A stretch of DNA of 64,000 nucleotides from Nostoc paludosum FACHB-159 (GTDB lineage Bacteria; Cyanobacteriota; Cyanobacteriia; Cyanobacteriales; Nostocaceae): NCBI RefSeq assembly GCF_014698835.1, contig NZ_JACJTU010000029.1, positions 1-64,000 of the forward strand. The letters run 5' to 3'. A model generated the notes under the pieces. It was not told the DNA's origin. It did no database searches and saw nothing but the letters and a program-made list of their open reading frames with translations. How positions within the stretch are numbered: position 1 is the first letter of the stretch; each line of letters opens with the position of its first letter. Shown one piece after another: positions 1 through 8,991 of the stretch. The position numbers and the translations under genes are program-made.

Positions 1-150
1 GGGACTGGGGACTGGGGACTGGGGACTGGGGACTGGGGACTGGGGACTGGGGACTGGGGACTGGGGACTGGGGGGAAAGATTTCTTCCCCATCCTCCCAC
101 ACCCCCCAGACCCCCCAGACCCCCCACACCTCCTGCTTGCCCCATGCCCC
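1..150. repeat. GGGGACT heptamer tandem array plus C-rich repeat
   Basis: About ten consecutive copies of the heptamer GGGGACT fill positions 1 to about 72 and may continue outside the window. They are followed by a C-rich stretch with repeated CCCCCCAGA units to about 150. Such heptameric short tandem repeats are typical of Nostoc and Anabaena intergenic DNA. A shorter copy of the same motif lies near 17003-17020. Confidence 0.95.
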
Positions 151-339
151 AATCCCTTTTTTGTCAAAACAATATCAATGACAGGAAATTGACTTCAGTA
201 ATAAAATAATCTATATAACTTCTGTATTTAGAGGAAATGCCTTTGTTTCATGCAACTTTTTCGGTTATTTCTCTAGATAAAAGATGTTTCTCTCGGTAGA
301 TAGGTGTACTGACATTAACATACCTGTTATGTTTCAAAT
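151..339. other. AT-rich leader of the first gene
   Basis: This is AT-rich non-coding DNA between the tandem array and the first gene. No clear promoter hexamers or RNA gene were recognised. Confidence 0.5.
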
Positions 340-864
340 ATGACAATAGTAAGACAAAATTCTCTAAATACATCACTCATTCCTCCAGAAATATTGGCAG
401 AAAAATATATTGAAGCAGAGCGTATGCATGACGTTTTGCTACTACTGCAAAACTTGATTAACAGTGAGGAAGCCACTGTGAAATTAATTCTGGATTGTCT
501 GTATGATGTTGGCTCGGTTAACCTAATCAATCAAAAGCTTCCCGTAAAACCTGTAAACAGGTTGATGAAATTAATTGCCCGGATGTCCAAACCAGTTTTT
601 AGAACCTTGGCTTTTAATTGGTTTAAAAAGAACTGCCCGCAATTGATTGCTGATTGGTTACATTCTCAGGTGACTTTTGGAACTACCCCAGCTAAACCGC
701 GAGAAATAGCCATTGAAGTTGCACCGATTCAACCATATTCTGCACTACAGACTGAAAATCTCAACCAAGAGATTAAAAATCTGCGTCACCAAGTGAGATT
801 GCTAGCTGGGATTTCAATAATTGCGATCGCTGTTTTAGGAGTAACAGCCACTTGGTTAAACTGA
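340..864 (+). CDS. Hypothetical protein with C-terminal membrane anchor
   Basis: This is a 174-residue protein with no family that I recognise. The first ~110 residues are predicted to be mostly helical (for example EKYIEAERMHDVLLLLQNLI). A proline-containing linker follows, then a short polar helix with heptad-like spacing (LNQEIKNLRHQVRLL), and a single hydrophobic segment ends the chain (AGISIIAIAVLGVTATWL, residues ~155-173). That arrangement suggests a tail-anchored protein with its main domain in the cytoplasm. The next gene, CheR, lies over 200 bp downstream, so an operon is not evident. The coding sequence has normal codon use and a HIP1 site, which supports a real gene. The function is unknown. 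Confidence 0.75.
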   Translation: MTIVRQNSLNTSLIPPEILAEKYIEAERMHDVLLLLQNLINSEEATVKLILDCLYDVGSVNLINQKLPVKPVNRLMKLIARMSKPVFRTLAFNWFKKNCPQLIADWLHSQVTFGTTPAKPREIAIEVAPIQPYSALQTENLNQEIKNLRHQVRLLAGISIIAIAVLGVTATWLN

Positions 865-1035
865 AGCCCAAAATTAGCACCATTATCAAATTTAAAATTT
901 AATCCCTCCAAGAACTCTTTTCGTCGTAAGATTCACTTGAATTAGCAAAACCTGACCAGCCTCAAACATTAATCATAGAAATGACCCCAATTGCAGAAGC
1001 ATTCTTTCAAAAAGCTAATTCATGCATGAGTTAAA

Positions 1036-1076
1036 AATTACGAATTACGAATTACGAATTACGAATTACGAATTAT
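1036..1076. repeat. TACGAAT heptamer tandem repeat
   Basis: About five head-to-tail copies of ACGAATT lie directly in front of the cheR start codon. The same heptamer array recurs at about 26812-26843. Its position just upstream of the ATG means that a change in copy number would alter the ribosome-binding region of cheR. Confidence 0.9.
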
Positions 1077-1077
1077 T

Positions 1078-1956
1078 ATGACTTTGCCCAAACCTAGCTT
1101 GGAGGACATAGAAATACGTTTGCTGTTGCAAGGGGTGTATGAGTACTATGGTTACGACTTCCGCAATTACGCCCTTTCCTCAATTAAGCGCCGTATTCTC
1201 GGCTTTATGCATTTAGAAGGGTTAGCTAATATTTCTGCTTTGCAAGAACGCTTACTTCACAACCGTGACAATTTAGAAAGATTTTTGCTGGCTCTGACAG
1301 TGAATGTAACATCAATGTTTCGCGATCCCAGCTTTTACAACACCTTTAGAACTCAAGTTATCCCGTTCTTGCAAACCTATCCCTTTATTCGCATTTGGCA
1401 CGCTGGCTGTTCCACCGGTGAAGAAGTCTATTCAATGGCAATTCTACTAGAAGAAGAAGGGCTTTATCACCGCTGCCGTATATATGCAACTGATACTAAT
1501 GAAAAAGTATTACAAAATGCTAAAAGTGGTATTTTTTCTCTAAAACTAATGCAGGAATATACTCATCTTTACCTCAAAGCTGGGGGCAAAAGGTCTTTTT
1601 CTGAATATTATACGGCAGCTTATGACAATGCTATTTTTCGAGCATCTTTAAGAGAAAATATTGTTTTTGCTCAGCATAATTTAGCAACAGATAGTTCTTT
1701 TAATGAGTTTAATGTCATCCTTTGTCGTAACGTCTTGATATATTTCAATCAGATACTTCAAAAGCGGGTACATGAACTGTTTTATAATAGCCTCTGTACC
1801 TTTGGTATCTTGGGTTTAGGAAGACAAGAATCCATCAGATTCACTCCCTATGAGCAACAATATGAAGAGATAGTCAGAGGTGAAAAGCTATATAGAAAAG
1901 CAAGAGCGCGAGGACATGAAGAGGCTCTCAGGCACAGAGATTTTAATCATAATTGA
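1078..1956 (+). CDS. cheR: CheR-type chemoreceptor glutamate O-methyltransferase
   Basis: CheR enzymes transfer a methyl group from S-adenosylmethionine to glutamates of chemoreceptors or related signalling proteins. This 292-residue protein has the usual length. An N-terminal helical CheR_N region covers residues ~5-75. The SAM-binding motif follows (IWHAGCSTGEEVYSMAILL, residues ~115-135), and the late conserved motif NVILCRNVLIYFN lies near residues 213-226. No receptor, CheA, CheB or CheW gene is adjacent, so this is a solitary CheR. In Nostoc such copies often serve hybrid signalling systems rather than a complete chemotaxis operon, but that role is inferred. No obvious Shine-Dalgarno sequence is visible because the heptamer repeat abuts the start codon. 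Confidence 0.92.
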   Translation: MTLPKPSLEDIEIRLLLQGVYEYYGYDFRNYALSSIKRRILGFMHLEGLANISALQERLLHNRDNLERFLLALTVNVTSMFRDPSFYNTFRTQVIPFLQTYPFIRIWHAGCSTGEEVYSMAILLEEEGLYHRCRIYATDTNEKVLQNAKSGIFSLKLMQEYTHLYLKAGGKRSFSEYYTAAYDNAIFRASLRENIVFAQHNLATDSSFNEFNVILCRNVLIYFNQILQKRVHELFYNSLCTFGILGLGRQESIRFTPYEQQYEEIVRGEKLYRKARARGHEEALRHRDFNHN

Positions 1957-1959
1957 TAT

Positions 1960-2100
1960 ATAAAAATCCGGTTTGATTTTTGAAATTATTTGAGTAGAGA
2001 GGGAACAGGGAAGAGGCGAGGCACAAGTATAATGATTTTTGAAAAAAAACTCAGTACACTCAATCTTCTAGAACCTTATTGCCTATTGCCTGCTATATAA
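1960..2100. repeat. Dispersed intergenic repeat (TTTGATTTTTGAAA family)
   Basis: This spacer holds copies of the dispersed element ends TTTGATTTTTGAAA and AAAAAACTCA followed by AATCTTCTAGAACC, plus a TTGCCTATTGCCTGC stretch. The same modules recur at 8012-8208, 16961-17077, 55030-55193 and 57642-57700, which marks a family of non-coding repeats. Confidence 0.7.
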
Positions 2101-2157
2101 AAAAAGCCCTCCCTGTTAGAAGAGGACATTTTTATTTTTAAATCAAATGACAAATCA

Positions 2158-3324
2158 TTAAATACGCGACTTCACAAATTTCTCTAACCTATCCATCCCT
2201 TTTTCAATCGTTGCCAAATCGGTGGCGTAGGAAAGGCGAATGTTGTCATCAGCGCCAAAGGCAATTCCGGGAATGACTGCGACTTGATGTTCTTGTAGTA
2301 AGGCGTCGCAAAATTCCAAGGATTTCAAACCTGTTTTGCTGATGTCGGGGAAGAGATAAAAAGCGCCATCTGGTTTAGCGGTACTCAGTCCGGGAATGGC
2401 GTTGAGTCTGTCTAACATTACCTGTCGGCGTTTGGCGAAGGCTTGACGCATTTCTTCTACACAGTCTTGGGAACTTTCCAAGGCAGCGATCGCTCCATAT
2501 TGAGCAAAGGTACAGACGTTAGATGTACTATGTCCTTGGATGGTACTCGCGGCTTTAATAATTTCCACTGGCCCTGCTAAATAGCCAAGTCTCCACCCAG
2601 TCATGGAGTAAGCCTTAGCAAATCCATTACTGATTAAAGTCCGGTCAAAAATTTCCTGACCCAAAGAACCAATGCTGATATGTTCTGCACCGTCATAGAG
2701 AATCTTTTCGTAAATTTCATCAGAGACGACAAAGATATCTGCATCAACTATTACCTCTGCCAATGCTTTGATTTCAGCTGGCGTGTAAACCATCCCCGTA
2801 GGATTAGATGGAGAGTTGAGGATAAATAACTTTGTCTTGGGCGTGATGGCTTTACGCAGCTGTTCGGGAGTAATTTTATAGCCTGTGCTTGCATCTGTGG
2901 GGACAATTACCGAAACTCCACCCACCAAGGTCACCATTTCTGGATAACTTAGCCAGTAGGGTGCAGGGATGATGACTTCATCACCTGGATCGATTAGAGC
3001 CACTATCAAATTGTACAGAGAATGCTTACCGCCATTGGTGACGATGACATTCTCGGATTTATAATCAAGACCGTTATCAGTTTTAAGCTTACGGGCGATC
3101 GCTTCCCTTAACTTTGGTTCTCCGGCTGCTGCACCGTATTTGGTTTTGCCTTCATCCAAAGCTTTTGCCGCTGCGGCCTTGATATGCGCTGGGGTATCAA
3201 AATCTGGTTCTCCAGCGCTAAAACTACAAACATCTATTCCCTCTGCCTTCATTGCCTTAGCCTTGGCTGCGATCGCTAAGGTTAAAGAAGGTGTTACCTG
3301 ACTTACTCTTGCTGCCAGCTTCAT
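2158..3324 (-). CDS. aspC: Class I aspartate-type aminotransferase (PLP-dependent)
   Basis: This enzyme transfers amino groups between amino acids and 2-oxo acids, most likely aspartate and 2-oxoglutarate, in the cytoplasm. The 388-residue chain matches the bacterial aspartate aminotransferase I-gamma/prephenate-aminotransferase-like group in length and motifs. It has the N-terminal FSAGEPDFDTP, the cofactor-contacting NSPSNPTGMVY and SDEIYE, and the PLP lysine at about position 237 in NGFAKAYSMTGWRLGY. A late arginine in DNIRLSYA probably binds the substrate carboxylate. It is transcribed alone, opposite to the upstream and downstream genes on the plus strand. Substrate specificity (aspartate versus prephenate) cannot be decided from sequence inspection alone. 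Confidence 0.93.
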   Translation of the reverse strand: MKLAARVSQVTPSLTLAIAAKAKAMKAEGIDVCSFSAGEPDFDTPAHIKAAAAKALDEGKTKYGAAAGEPKLREAIARKLKTDNGLDYKSENVIVTNGGKHSLYNLIVALIDPGDEVIIPAPYWLSYPEMVTLVGGVSVIVPTDASTGYKITPEQLRKAITPKTKLFILNSPSNPTGMVYTPAEIKALAEVIVDADIFVVSDEIYEKILYDGAEHISIGSLGQEIFDRTLISNGFAKAYSMTGWRLGYLAGPVEIIKAASTIQGHSTSNVCTFAQYGAIAALESSQDCVEEMRQAFAKRRQVMLDRLNAIPGLSTAKPDGAFYLFPDISKTGLKSLEFCDALLQEHQVAVIPGIAFGADDNIRLSYATDLATIEKGMDRLEKFVKSRI

Positions 3325-3430
3325 TCTTACTTTATTTTGGCAAATCTTTCACTTACTTAAGGATATCCCAGAATCCACACCCAGATTTGCTTTTTGAAGG
3401 ACGACAAACAAAAAAAATATTTTATCGCGT

Positions 3431-4081
3431 TTAGAGGCAGGGGGGCAGAGGGTCTTGCCCCCCTACCTGGGCTGTAGCTACCATTAATCCCCAAAACAAA
3501 CCAAAACGAACTTTAGTTGCACGAGAAATTACAAAATTTGCACAAGTCAGGAAACTATGAAATTCTTCTTGGGTATAACATTGCTGGTGTGCTGGGTCAA
3601 AAATCTTCAATATAATATCCAAAATTTGGCAAAATAAATAATCTTTACACCAATCGAGAATTACAACTTTGCCATTAGGTTTGAGTACGCGCTTCATTTC
3701 TATTAATGCTGCCAATGGATCGTTAAAGTAATGGAATGAACTGGCAGACACAATTACATCAAAACTATTGTCAGCAAATGGTAACGCTGATGCACTGGCA
3801 GTATGAAATGAAACTTGGGGATAAATTTTACATTTTTCTTGAGCAATTGCTAACATTTTTTCTGAAATATCTACTCCGACAATTTTTAGAGTTGAATTTT
3901 CAGTTAATAGCAACTTTTCAAACTCACCCGTTCCACAAGCAACATCAAGTACAGTATCTAGTGGTGAGATTTCTGCCCAGTTTTTGAGAAAAGAAAGTGT
4001 ATGAGAAATATACTTTTTCCAACGGCGATCGTACACAGATGCTAGACCGTTGTATTGTTTGTTAACTGTGGTTTCAATCAT
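3431..4081 (-). CDS. Class I SAM-dependent methyltransferase (Methyltransf_11 type)
   Basis: This is a 216-residue Rossmann-fold methyltransferase of unknown substrate. Motif I is visible as VLDVACGTGEFEKLL (residues ~44-58), the acidic loop as IVGVDISEKML, motif II near DNSFDVIVSASSFHYF and motif III near VLKPNGKVVILDW. This order is that of the UbiE/Methyltransf_11 group that methylates small molecules. The last dozen residues (after MVATAQ) are encoded by a GC-rich palindromic repeat rather than by family-conserved sequence, so the natural stop codon appears to have been displaced. The gene stands alone, about 100 bp upstream of the aminotransferase on the same strand, so co-transcription is possible. 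Confidence 0.88.
   Translation of the reverse strand: MIETTVNKQYNGLASVYDRRWKKYISHTLSFLKNWAEISPLDTVLDVACGTGEFEKLLLTENSTLKIVGVDISEKMLAIAQEKCKIYPQVSFHTASASALPFADNSFDVIVSASSFHYFNDPLAALIEMKRVLKPNGKVVILDWCKDYLFCQILDIILKIFDPAHQQCYTQEEFHSFLTCANFVISRATKVRFGLFWGLMVATAQVGGQDPLPPCL
3433..3472. repeat. GC-rich hairpin repeat overlapping a gene end
   Basis: GGGGGGCA and TGCCCCCC arms flank a short loop and form a strong hairpin. The element overlaps the 3' end of the minus-strand methyltransferase gene and encodes its last residues (VGGQDPLPPCL). It resembles the GGGGCAGAGG intergenic repeats seen elsewhere in the window. Confidence 0.75.
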
Positions 4082-4399
4082 ACCATAGCACTGTTATTTA
4101 TTTTACTGTTATTAACATAGTTTTCTTTAATCGTGCCTACTTACTTCGGCTGCGATCGCTTTGCTAGCTAAAGCTAAAACTACTTCAAATGTCAAGAAAA
4201 TTTTACCATTTGTATAGTTCAATTGGCTGAATTAGCAACCAGCGATCGCTCTTTAAATGTAATCACGATAATCCAGCAGATGATCTCACCTTTTCAGTAC
4301 ATTAATTTTATTTTTACTTTATAAATAAGCTCTAAGTTCGATTTAGCTGCGTGATATGATGCGATTGCCAATCAGCTTAATTATTTGAGGTAAAAAACG
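4082..4399. other. Divergent intergenic region
   Basis: This non-coding spacer lies between the minus-strand methyltransferase and the plus-strand phosphatase and must hold both promoters. HIP1 octamers are present. I saw no RNA gene. The sequence TTGAGG, 8-13 bases before the ATG at 4400, is a plausible ribosome-binding site. Confidence 0.5.
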
Positions 4400-5881
4400 A
4401 TGACGACGACTACAGAACGGTTTAAAAAATTTACAATTTTACATTCCAATGATATGCATGGAGACTTTTTGGCAGAAGCGAAGGGTGCCGAGGGTCATCT
4501 AATTGGTGGGCTGTCGCTGCTTTCAGGATATTTGAATAAAGTGCGTCAAGAAGAGAAAAATACACTTTTTGTCATTTCTGGTGATATGGTTCAAGGATCT
4601 ATGATTGATGCCGAATACAAAGGTATTTCAACCATAGAAATTATGAATTTCCTTGCTCCTGACGTAGTAACTTTAGGAAACCACGAATTAGATTATGGAT
4701 TTCCTCACTTACTTTTCTTGGAAAAGATGGCAAATTTTCCCATCGTCAATGCCAATTTATATATTAAAAAGTACAATAAACGATTGATGAATCCCTATCT
4801 GATCCTAAATGTAGATGGATTTGATATTATGTTCATCGGAGTTGTAACTGAAGAAGTGCTTAATTCATTAAGACTTGACACGAGTATAGGTACGTTTGTC
4901 AGTTTGGAAGATGCAGCAGCAGAAGTAGGTAAGATTTGCAACGCATACAAAAATGATGACATTGACCTGACAATTCTTCTGACACATATCGGTTTTGAAG
5001 AAGATAAAAAATTAGCTGCAATGCTAGATCCGGCCTGGGGCGTAGATATGATAATTGGCGGGCACTCTCATACATTTTTAGAACAACCAGCCCAAGTCAA
5101 CAACATTTTGATTACACAAGCAGGAGTTGGTACAGACCAAATTGGACGCTTCGATATTACGGTGGACGACGATACTAATAGCATTGTTGAATGGAAGTGG
5201 CAACTCATTCCTGTAGATAAAAATCTTGCAGAGCCAGATCCAGAATTAGAAAAGTTTATTAACATTTTCAAAGAAGAAGTAGACCGCAAGTATAATAGAC
5301 TGATTTGCAGGTTAACACGTCAATTGACCCATCCTAAGCGTGAAATAGAAACTGAATTAGGTAACTTAATTACTGATGGTTTAGCTGAATCAGTTATGTC
5401 TGATGTAGTTTTGGTAGCAAGTGGTTCAATACGTGTAAAGCAGTTAGGCCCTTTAGTTACATTGAGCGATCTTAAAGGAGCTTACCCTTATGATGGCCCG
5501 CTTTTTAGACTTAAAGTTACTGGTCAACAACTCACTCAAATATTTACATATATCATGAGACCAGAAAACAGAAAACCGGGTGAAAGTCAATGTTTTCAGG
5601 TAAATAAAGGTATTAAGGCAGTTTACAATGATGCAGAAAAAAGACTTGAGTCTTTAAGCATTAATGAAACTCCTGTGCAGGCAGATAAGCAATACACTAT
5701 ATGTTTACAGGAATATTTTTACAAAAGCTCAATTGTATGTCTAGGCATAACTCCTGAAGAATTGACAAAATTAGGCGATGCAAAAGTAGTAACAACATCT
5801 GCTCAGAATGTTCTTGAGGAATACTTTAGCTCTCACCAACTTCTTAACAGTAATACCGAAGGACGATTAATATATAAATAG
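4400..5881 (+). CDS. Metallophosphatase/5'-nucleotidase-like protein, apparently cytoplasmic
   Basis: This 493-residue protein belongs to the UshA/5'-nucleotidase family, which uses two metal ions to hydrolyse nucleotides or related phosphate esters. The N-terminal metallophosphatase domain (residues ~8-240) carries the metal-binding motifs HSNDMHGDF, SGDMVQGS, LGNHELDYGFPH and IGGHSHTF. The C-terminal substrate-binding domain (residues ~305-460) includes ETELGNLITDGLAE and YPYDGPLFRLKVTG. Most family members are exported, yet this chain begins MTTTTERFKKFTILHSNDMH, with no hydrophobic signal sequence, so it probably acts inside the cell. It is monocistronic between convergent and divergent neighbours. 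The true substrate could be a nucleotide, a cyclic nucleotide or another phosphoester. Confidence 0.9.
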   Translation: MTTTTERFKKFTILHSNDMHGDFLAEAKGAEGHLIGGLSLLSGYLNKVRQEEKNTLFVISGDMVQGSMIDAEYKGISTIEIMNFLAPDVVTLGNHELDYGFPHLLFLEKMANFPIVNANLYIKKYNKRLMNPYLILNVDGFDIMFIGVVTEEVLNSLRLDTSIGTFVSLEDAAAEVGKICNAYKNDDIDLTILLTHIGFEEDKKLAAMLDPAWGVDMIIGGHSHTFLEQPAQVNNILITQAGVGTDQIGRFDITVDDDTNSIVEWKWQLIPVDKNLAEPDPELEKFINIFKEEVDRKYNRLICRLTRQLTHPKREIETELGNLITDGLAESVMSDVVLVASGSIRVKQLGPLVTLSDLKGAYPYDGPLFRLKVTGQQLTQIFTYIMRPENRKPGESQCFQVNKGIKAVYNDAEKRLESLSINETPVQADKQYTICLQEYFYKSSIVCLGITPEELTKLGDAKVVTTSAQNVLEEYFSSHQLLNSNTEGRLIYK

Positions 5882-6082
5882 GTAGTACCCCAAAGCAAAA
5901 GTAAAAAGTAAAAAGTTTATAGGTAGGTTTTTGAACTATTTAAAATACTTGCTTTATTTTGGCGAACCTGTAATCTGACATCACGCCGCAAATAAACTTA
6001 GCATCTGAAATAGTTAAAAAGCCTAGAAAACAAGACTTCTTTGTTTTGACTTTTCTATTTTTACTTTTGCCTTCCAGGCCGA

Positions 6083-7504
6083 TTATTCAACAATTGTAGA
6101 TAGTTGCTTTTCAAAGTAAGCGCGGTAGAGTTCGCAGCGCGGTAAAATGCGATCGCCCTCGTAGCGAATCACCCCCAAGCTTTCGAGTTTATGAACATCA
6201 ACGGGATTGAGCGAACTGTTTTGCTTTTTAGTCACAACTTCAGCGTATGCTTTGGCTAAATGAGGTTTTTCTTGAAGGATTGACCAATGTCGCCATAAAT
6301 GGTAGCGGTAAATGCCGCCATTAGCGATCGCCTCTTCTATGAGATTTTCTAAAGTAATTGCTTGACAGCATAGATAATACAAACCAATCCTAACCAATGC
6401 TGGATGCCCCCCCACCAGCGACATCAGTTGCCTAACCTCTTTATCAGCAGACCAGTTCAACCCATGTCGTTGGGCTAAATATTCTACTTGTTTTTCAGTA
6501 AATTCATTTAGACGAATAGGTAGGCCTATATTCAATGGTGAGTGGTTTATATCCTGCCATACATAGACTTCTGTAGAGTAAACTACCACTAACCTCAATT
6601 TTTGCAAGTTAGTATCTTGCCGTGCTGCTTCATACCAGGAGCGGAAGCAAGCAAACAAATCCTGAGCAACTTCAGGATGTTCAAAAAAGCTGTCAACGTC
6701 ATTTAACACAAAAACTACTGGGCTTTCGAGCTGCTTAAGCAAATAAGATTTTAAGTATAATATGTAACTAATTTTACAGCCTATTTCCTCATTCCAGTTA
6801 TCATTTAGCTTCGGGTCAATACCTAATTCTGTTGCAACTCGCCAGCAAAGACAACGCAAAAGCTTGTTTAAGTCTGTCAGACAGCTGGCATCGATTTGGT
6901 TACAGTTTAAGTTCACTGTGTGATAACCCTGCATCTGTGCAAAAGCTAACAGCCGCAGCACCAGAGAGCTTTTACCCATCTCTCTTGGCGCTCGAATCCA
7001 GATCACAGAGCCTGGTTGAGTGACTTCTCGATAAACTAGCTCCTCAATCGGGGGGCGATCGACGTAAAAGGGCGAATCTAGAGCTACCGGGCCATCTGGA
7101 TATGACCAAAGATTTTCCAATGGTTCATGGTCTTGGTTAACAAATAAGTCTGTGTATAAAGGCTGGGACAAATTTACTTCTTCTGTATCTACACTCAACG
7201 AGAGACTTTTGTTGCTTGGTGTATTATTCGGCTCATTTAAGATTGTATAGTCTTCGCTACTTAGTTCTAGATTAAAGGCACTAAAGCACAACTTTAGGGT
7301 TTTTTGATCTACGCCTGTATTCAATGACCATAATCGACTCAGAGTTTTGGTAGAAACATTCATCCGAATCCGTAGTTCTTCTAGAGTAAAGCGATCGCCT
7401 TTATTTTGTGTCTTCTCTACAGCTAAGATCGCCGCTTGTAAGCGCTGCAACCCAGCAGAAGTTAGCACAAGTCCCCGCTTTCGCGTGCCCTTAAATTGTT
7501 TCAT
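6083..7504 (-). CDS. vMAP-type N-terminal domain fused to AAA-like ATPase
   Basis: This is a 473-residue protein. The first ~85 residues contain a helix-turn-helix-like region (TLEELRIRMNVSTKTLSRLW) that matches the N-terminal domain common to cyanobacterial vWA-MoxR-associated proteins. A STAND-like ATPase of the AAA-35 group follows, with Walker A in APREMGKSSLVLRLL (residues ~168-183) and Walker B in PVVFVLNDVDSFF (~260-272). A winged-helix-like end follows (residues ~430-470). Such ATPases are thought to act as sensors or conflict-system adaptors in multicellular cyanobacteria, where they link a recognition domain to an effector. No effector domain or gene is next to it here. DNA binding by the N-terminus is inferred from the helix-turn-helix pattern only. 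Confidence 0.85.
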   Translation of the reverse strand: MKQFKGTRKRGLVLTSAGLQRLQAAILAVEKTQNKGDRFTLEELRIRMNVSTKTLSRLWSLNTGVDQKTLKLCFSAFNLELSSEDYTILNEPNNTPSNKSLSLSVDTEEVNLSQPLYTDLFVNQDHEPLENLWSYPDGPVALDSPFYVDRPPIEELVYREVTQPGSVIWIRAPREMGKSSLVLRLLAFAQMQGYHTVNLNCNQIDASCLTDLNKLLRCLCWRVATELGIDPKLNDNWNEEIGCKISYILYLKSYLLKQLESPVVFVLNDVDSFFEHPEVAQDLFACFRSWYEAARQDTNLQKLRLVVVYSTEVYVWQDINHSPLNIGLPIRLNEFTEKQVEYLAQRHGLNWSADKEVRQLMSLVGGHPALVRIGLYYLCCQAITLENLIEEAIANGGIYRYHLWRHWSILQEKPHLAKAYAEVVTKKQNSSLNPVDVHKLESLGVIRYEGDRILPRCELYRAYFEKQLSTIVE

Positions 7505-8571
7505 CTCGCGTAAGTATGAATCTACTTTTTTATTAACTGCCTTCGTATTTCTTTATTCTTCCATGTTTTCAAGCGCTTACTCAACTGTTATTTGAATGTT
7601 AATCGACATTTAGTTTATAGTTAAAAAAGATACCAAAATTTTTACTTAGGCTGCTAAGTAAGTGGGTACAAATAAACATAGCTATTAATTAGCTTTACAG
7701 TAATTTCCGCTCTTTATATTACTCGCTTTCTACTTAAGTCTTCCTGTTTTTTGGAAAAATTAACGCGAAAATATCCTTTATTTACTAAGGAAAGATAAAA
7801 ACTCAAACCGTCTGATATTTAGAAAAAACGTTTTCTACATTAGAGTAAAAAGTAAACTCCACTACTTAACATGGGGTGTAGCAATTTTTTTAAGGGGGGT
7901 ACAACTAACTTGTATTTTAAGTAATAAAATTAAATTTACAGTATTATTTATTGCATAAACTCAGTTAATAAGCTTTATATAAATAAGTTTATTTATGCTC
8001 AATTTGCTACGATATAGGACTCATATTTGATTTGGAGAAATAGACGTAGGGGAGCCAGCCGCATGGACGGGTTTCCCGACTTGAGCGGACTAGCATTGCG
8101 TTAGCCTGAGGGTACGGCACCAGTTAACGATTTAGGTGCGTTAGGCTACGCCATAACACACCCTACAAATACTTAGATTTTTTCATAACTCAAATCGGAC
8201 TCCTATATTATCTAAAGCTATTTAACTAACTTATTTGGTATTAATATAGATTTTTGAATACAGATAAATCGAGCAAAATTCAGAAAAAGTTAGCCCACGG
8301 AGGTGGACTTCGTTTGTCTAGTAGCGAATTCTATTCGCCTAATACTTTTCTTCGGTAGTAACGTATTCATTGCCCAAGTTTGAGTTATAAATATAACATA
8401 GGCAAAGGAACAGCAATGCTGTTCCTCCGAGGATATCTTGTATTCGATTAAACTAAAAACTGTAGATATAGCAGTTGAAGCATAATTTAGGACATAAACC
8501 ACTCGTAAAACCCTTACATCCAGAGACTTTATTTGCCTATTGCCCGCTATATACCAGTTTTCAGACAGAAT
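7505..8571. other. Long AT-rich intergenic region with a MITE-like element
   Basis: About 1.07 kb with no convincing gene. It contains the upstream region of the AAA ATPase gene (7505-7800) and the MITE-like element at 8012-8208. A short minus-strand reading frame at 8290-8502 lacks family features and was not called. Confidence 0.6.
8012..8208. repeat. MITE-like element with TATAGGACTC termini
   Basis: The left end (TATAGGACTCATATTTGATT at 8013-8032) is the imperfect inverted complement of the right end at about 8183-8208, which gives a ~197-bp element without a transposase. Its interior holds a GC-rich stretch ending in TAACACACCCTAC, related to the repeat near 60720-60795. The same terminal sequence is found at several other spacers in this window. 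Confidence 0.8.
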
Positions 8572-8991
8572 TTAGCGTTGAACTTGGTTGGAGAGATTTT
8601 GCCCGGTCTTTGCTGGACTATTCCCTACATCACGGGCAGTTTCCTTAGCACCTTGTACGTACCCTGAGCCGAATTCTTTAAAGGCTTCTCCTGACTGTTG
8701 TCCAATTCTTTGAAGCCGTTCGCCAGGAGAGCCTTCGGTTTCACGAGCTTCTCGATTCCACTGGCCTGTTGTTTTCGGTCTTTGAGCATCATTTTGCTCT
8801 ACCTGTTGACGAACTCTCTGTCCTAAATCTTGGTTACTAGACCCAGAAGTAATATTCGTCGTCAGCACTAGAAAACCAACTAACGCAACAGCTAAAAAAC
8901 GTTTTACCTGAAGTCCTTGAAGCAGAGAACTGATATGACCAATCGCGTTAGAAATCAAATTTTTCATGGGAATTAAGTTGCTTTTTTTCAC
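8572..8991 (-). CDS. Small protein with N-terminal membrane segment and glutamine-rich soluble tail
   Basis: This 139-residue protein can start at a GTG (8991) or at an ATG eight codons later (8967). The start is uncertain because neither has a good Shine-Dalgarno sequence. One hydrophobic segment (FLAVALVGFLVLTTNIT, residues ~32-48) is followed by a polar, low-complexity tail rich in Q, R, E and G. The tail contains similar motifs such as GQRVRQQVEQND and RLQRIGQQSGEAF. The layout is that of a signal peptide or single membrane anchor with a disordered or helical extracytoplasmic part, as in small stress-associated cyanobacterial proteins (a DUF6658-like family is one possibility). No function can be assigned. 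Confidence 0.7.
   Translation of the reverse strand: MKKSNLIPMKNLISNAIGHISSLLQGLQVKRFLAVALVGFLVLTTNITSGSSNQDLGQRVRQQVEQNDAQRPKTTGQWNREARETEGSPGERLQRIGQQSGEAFKEFGSGYVQGAKETARDVGNSPAKTGQNLSNQVQR

Noticed and set aside
1..72. CRISPR-like direct repeats
   Set aside because: The units are only seven bases long with no spacers between them, so this is a simple tandem repeat.
8290..8502. Minus-strand 70-codon frame
   Set aside because: No ribosome-binding site or family features, and it lies in repeat-rich spacer.
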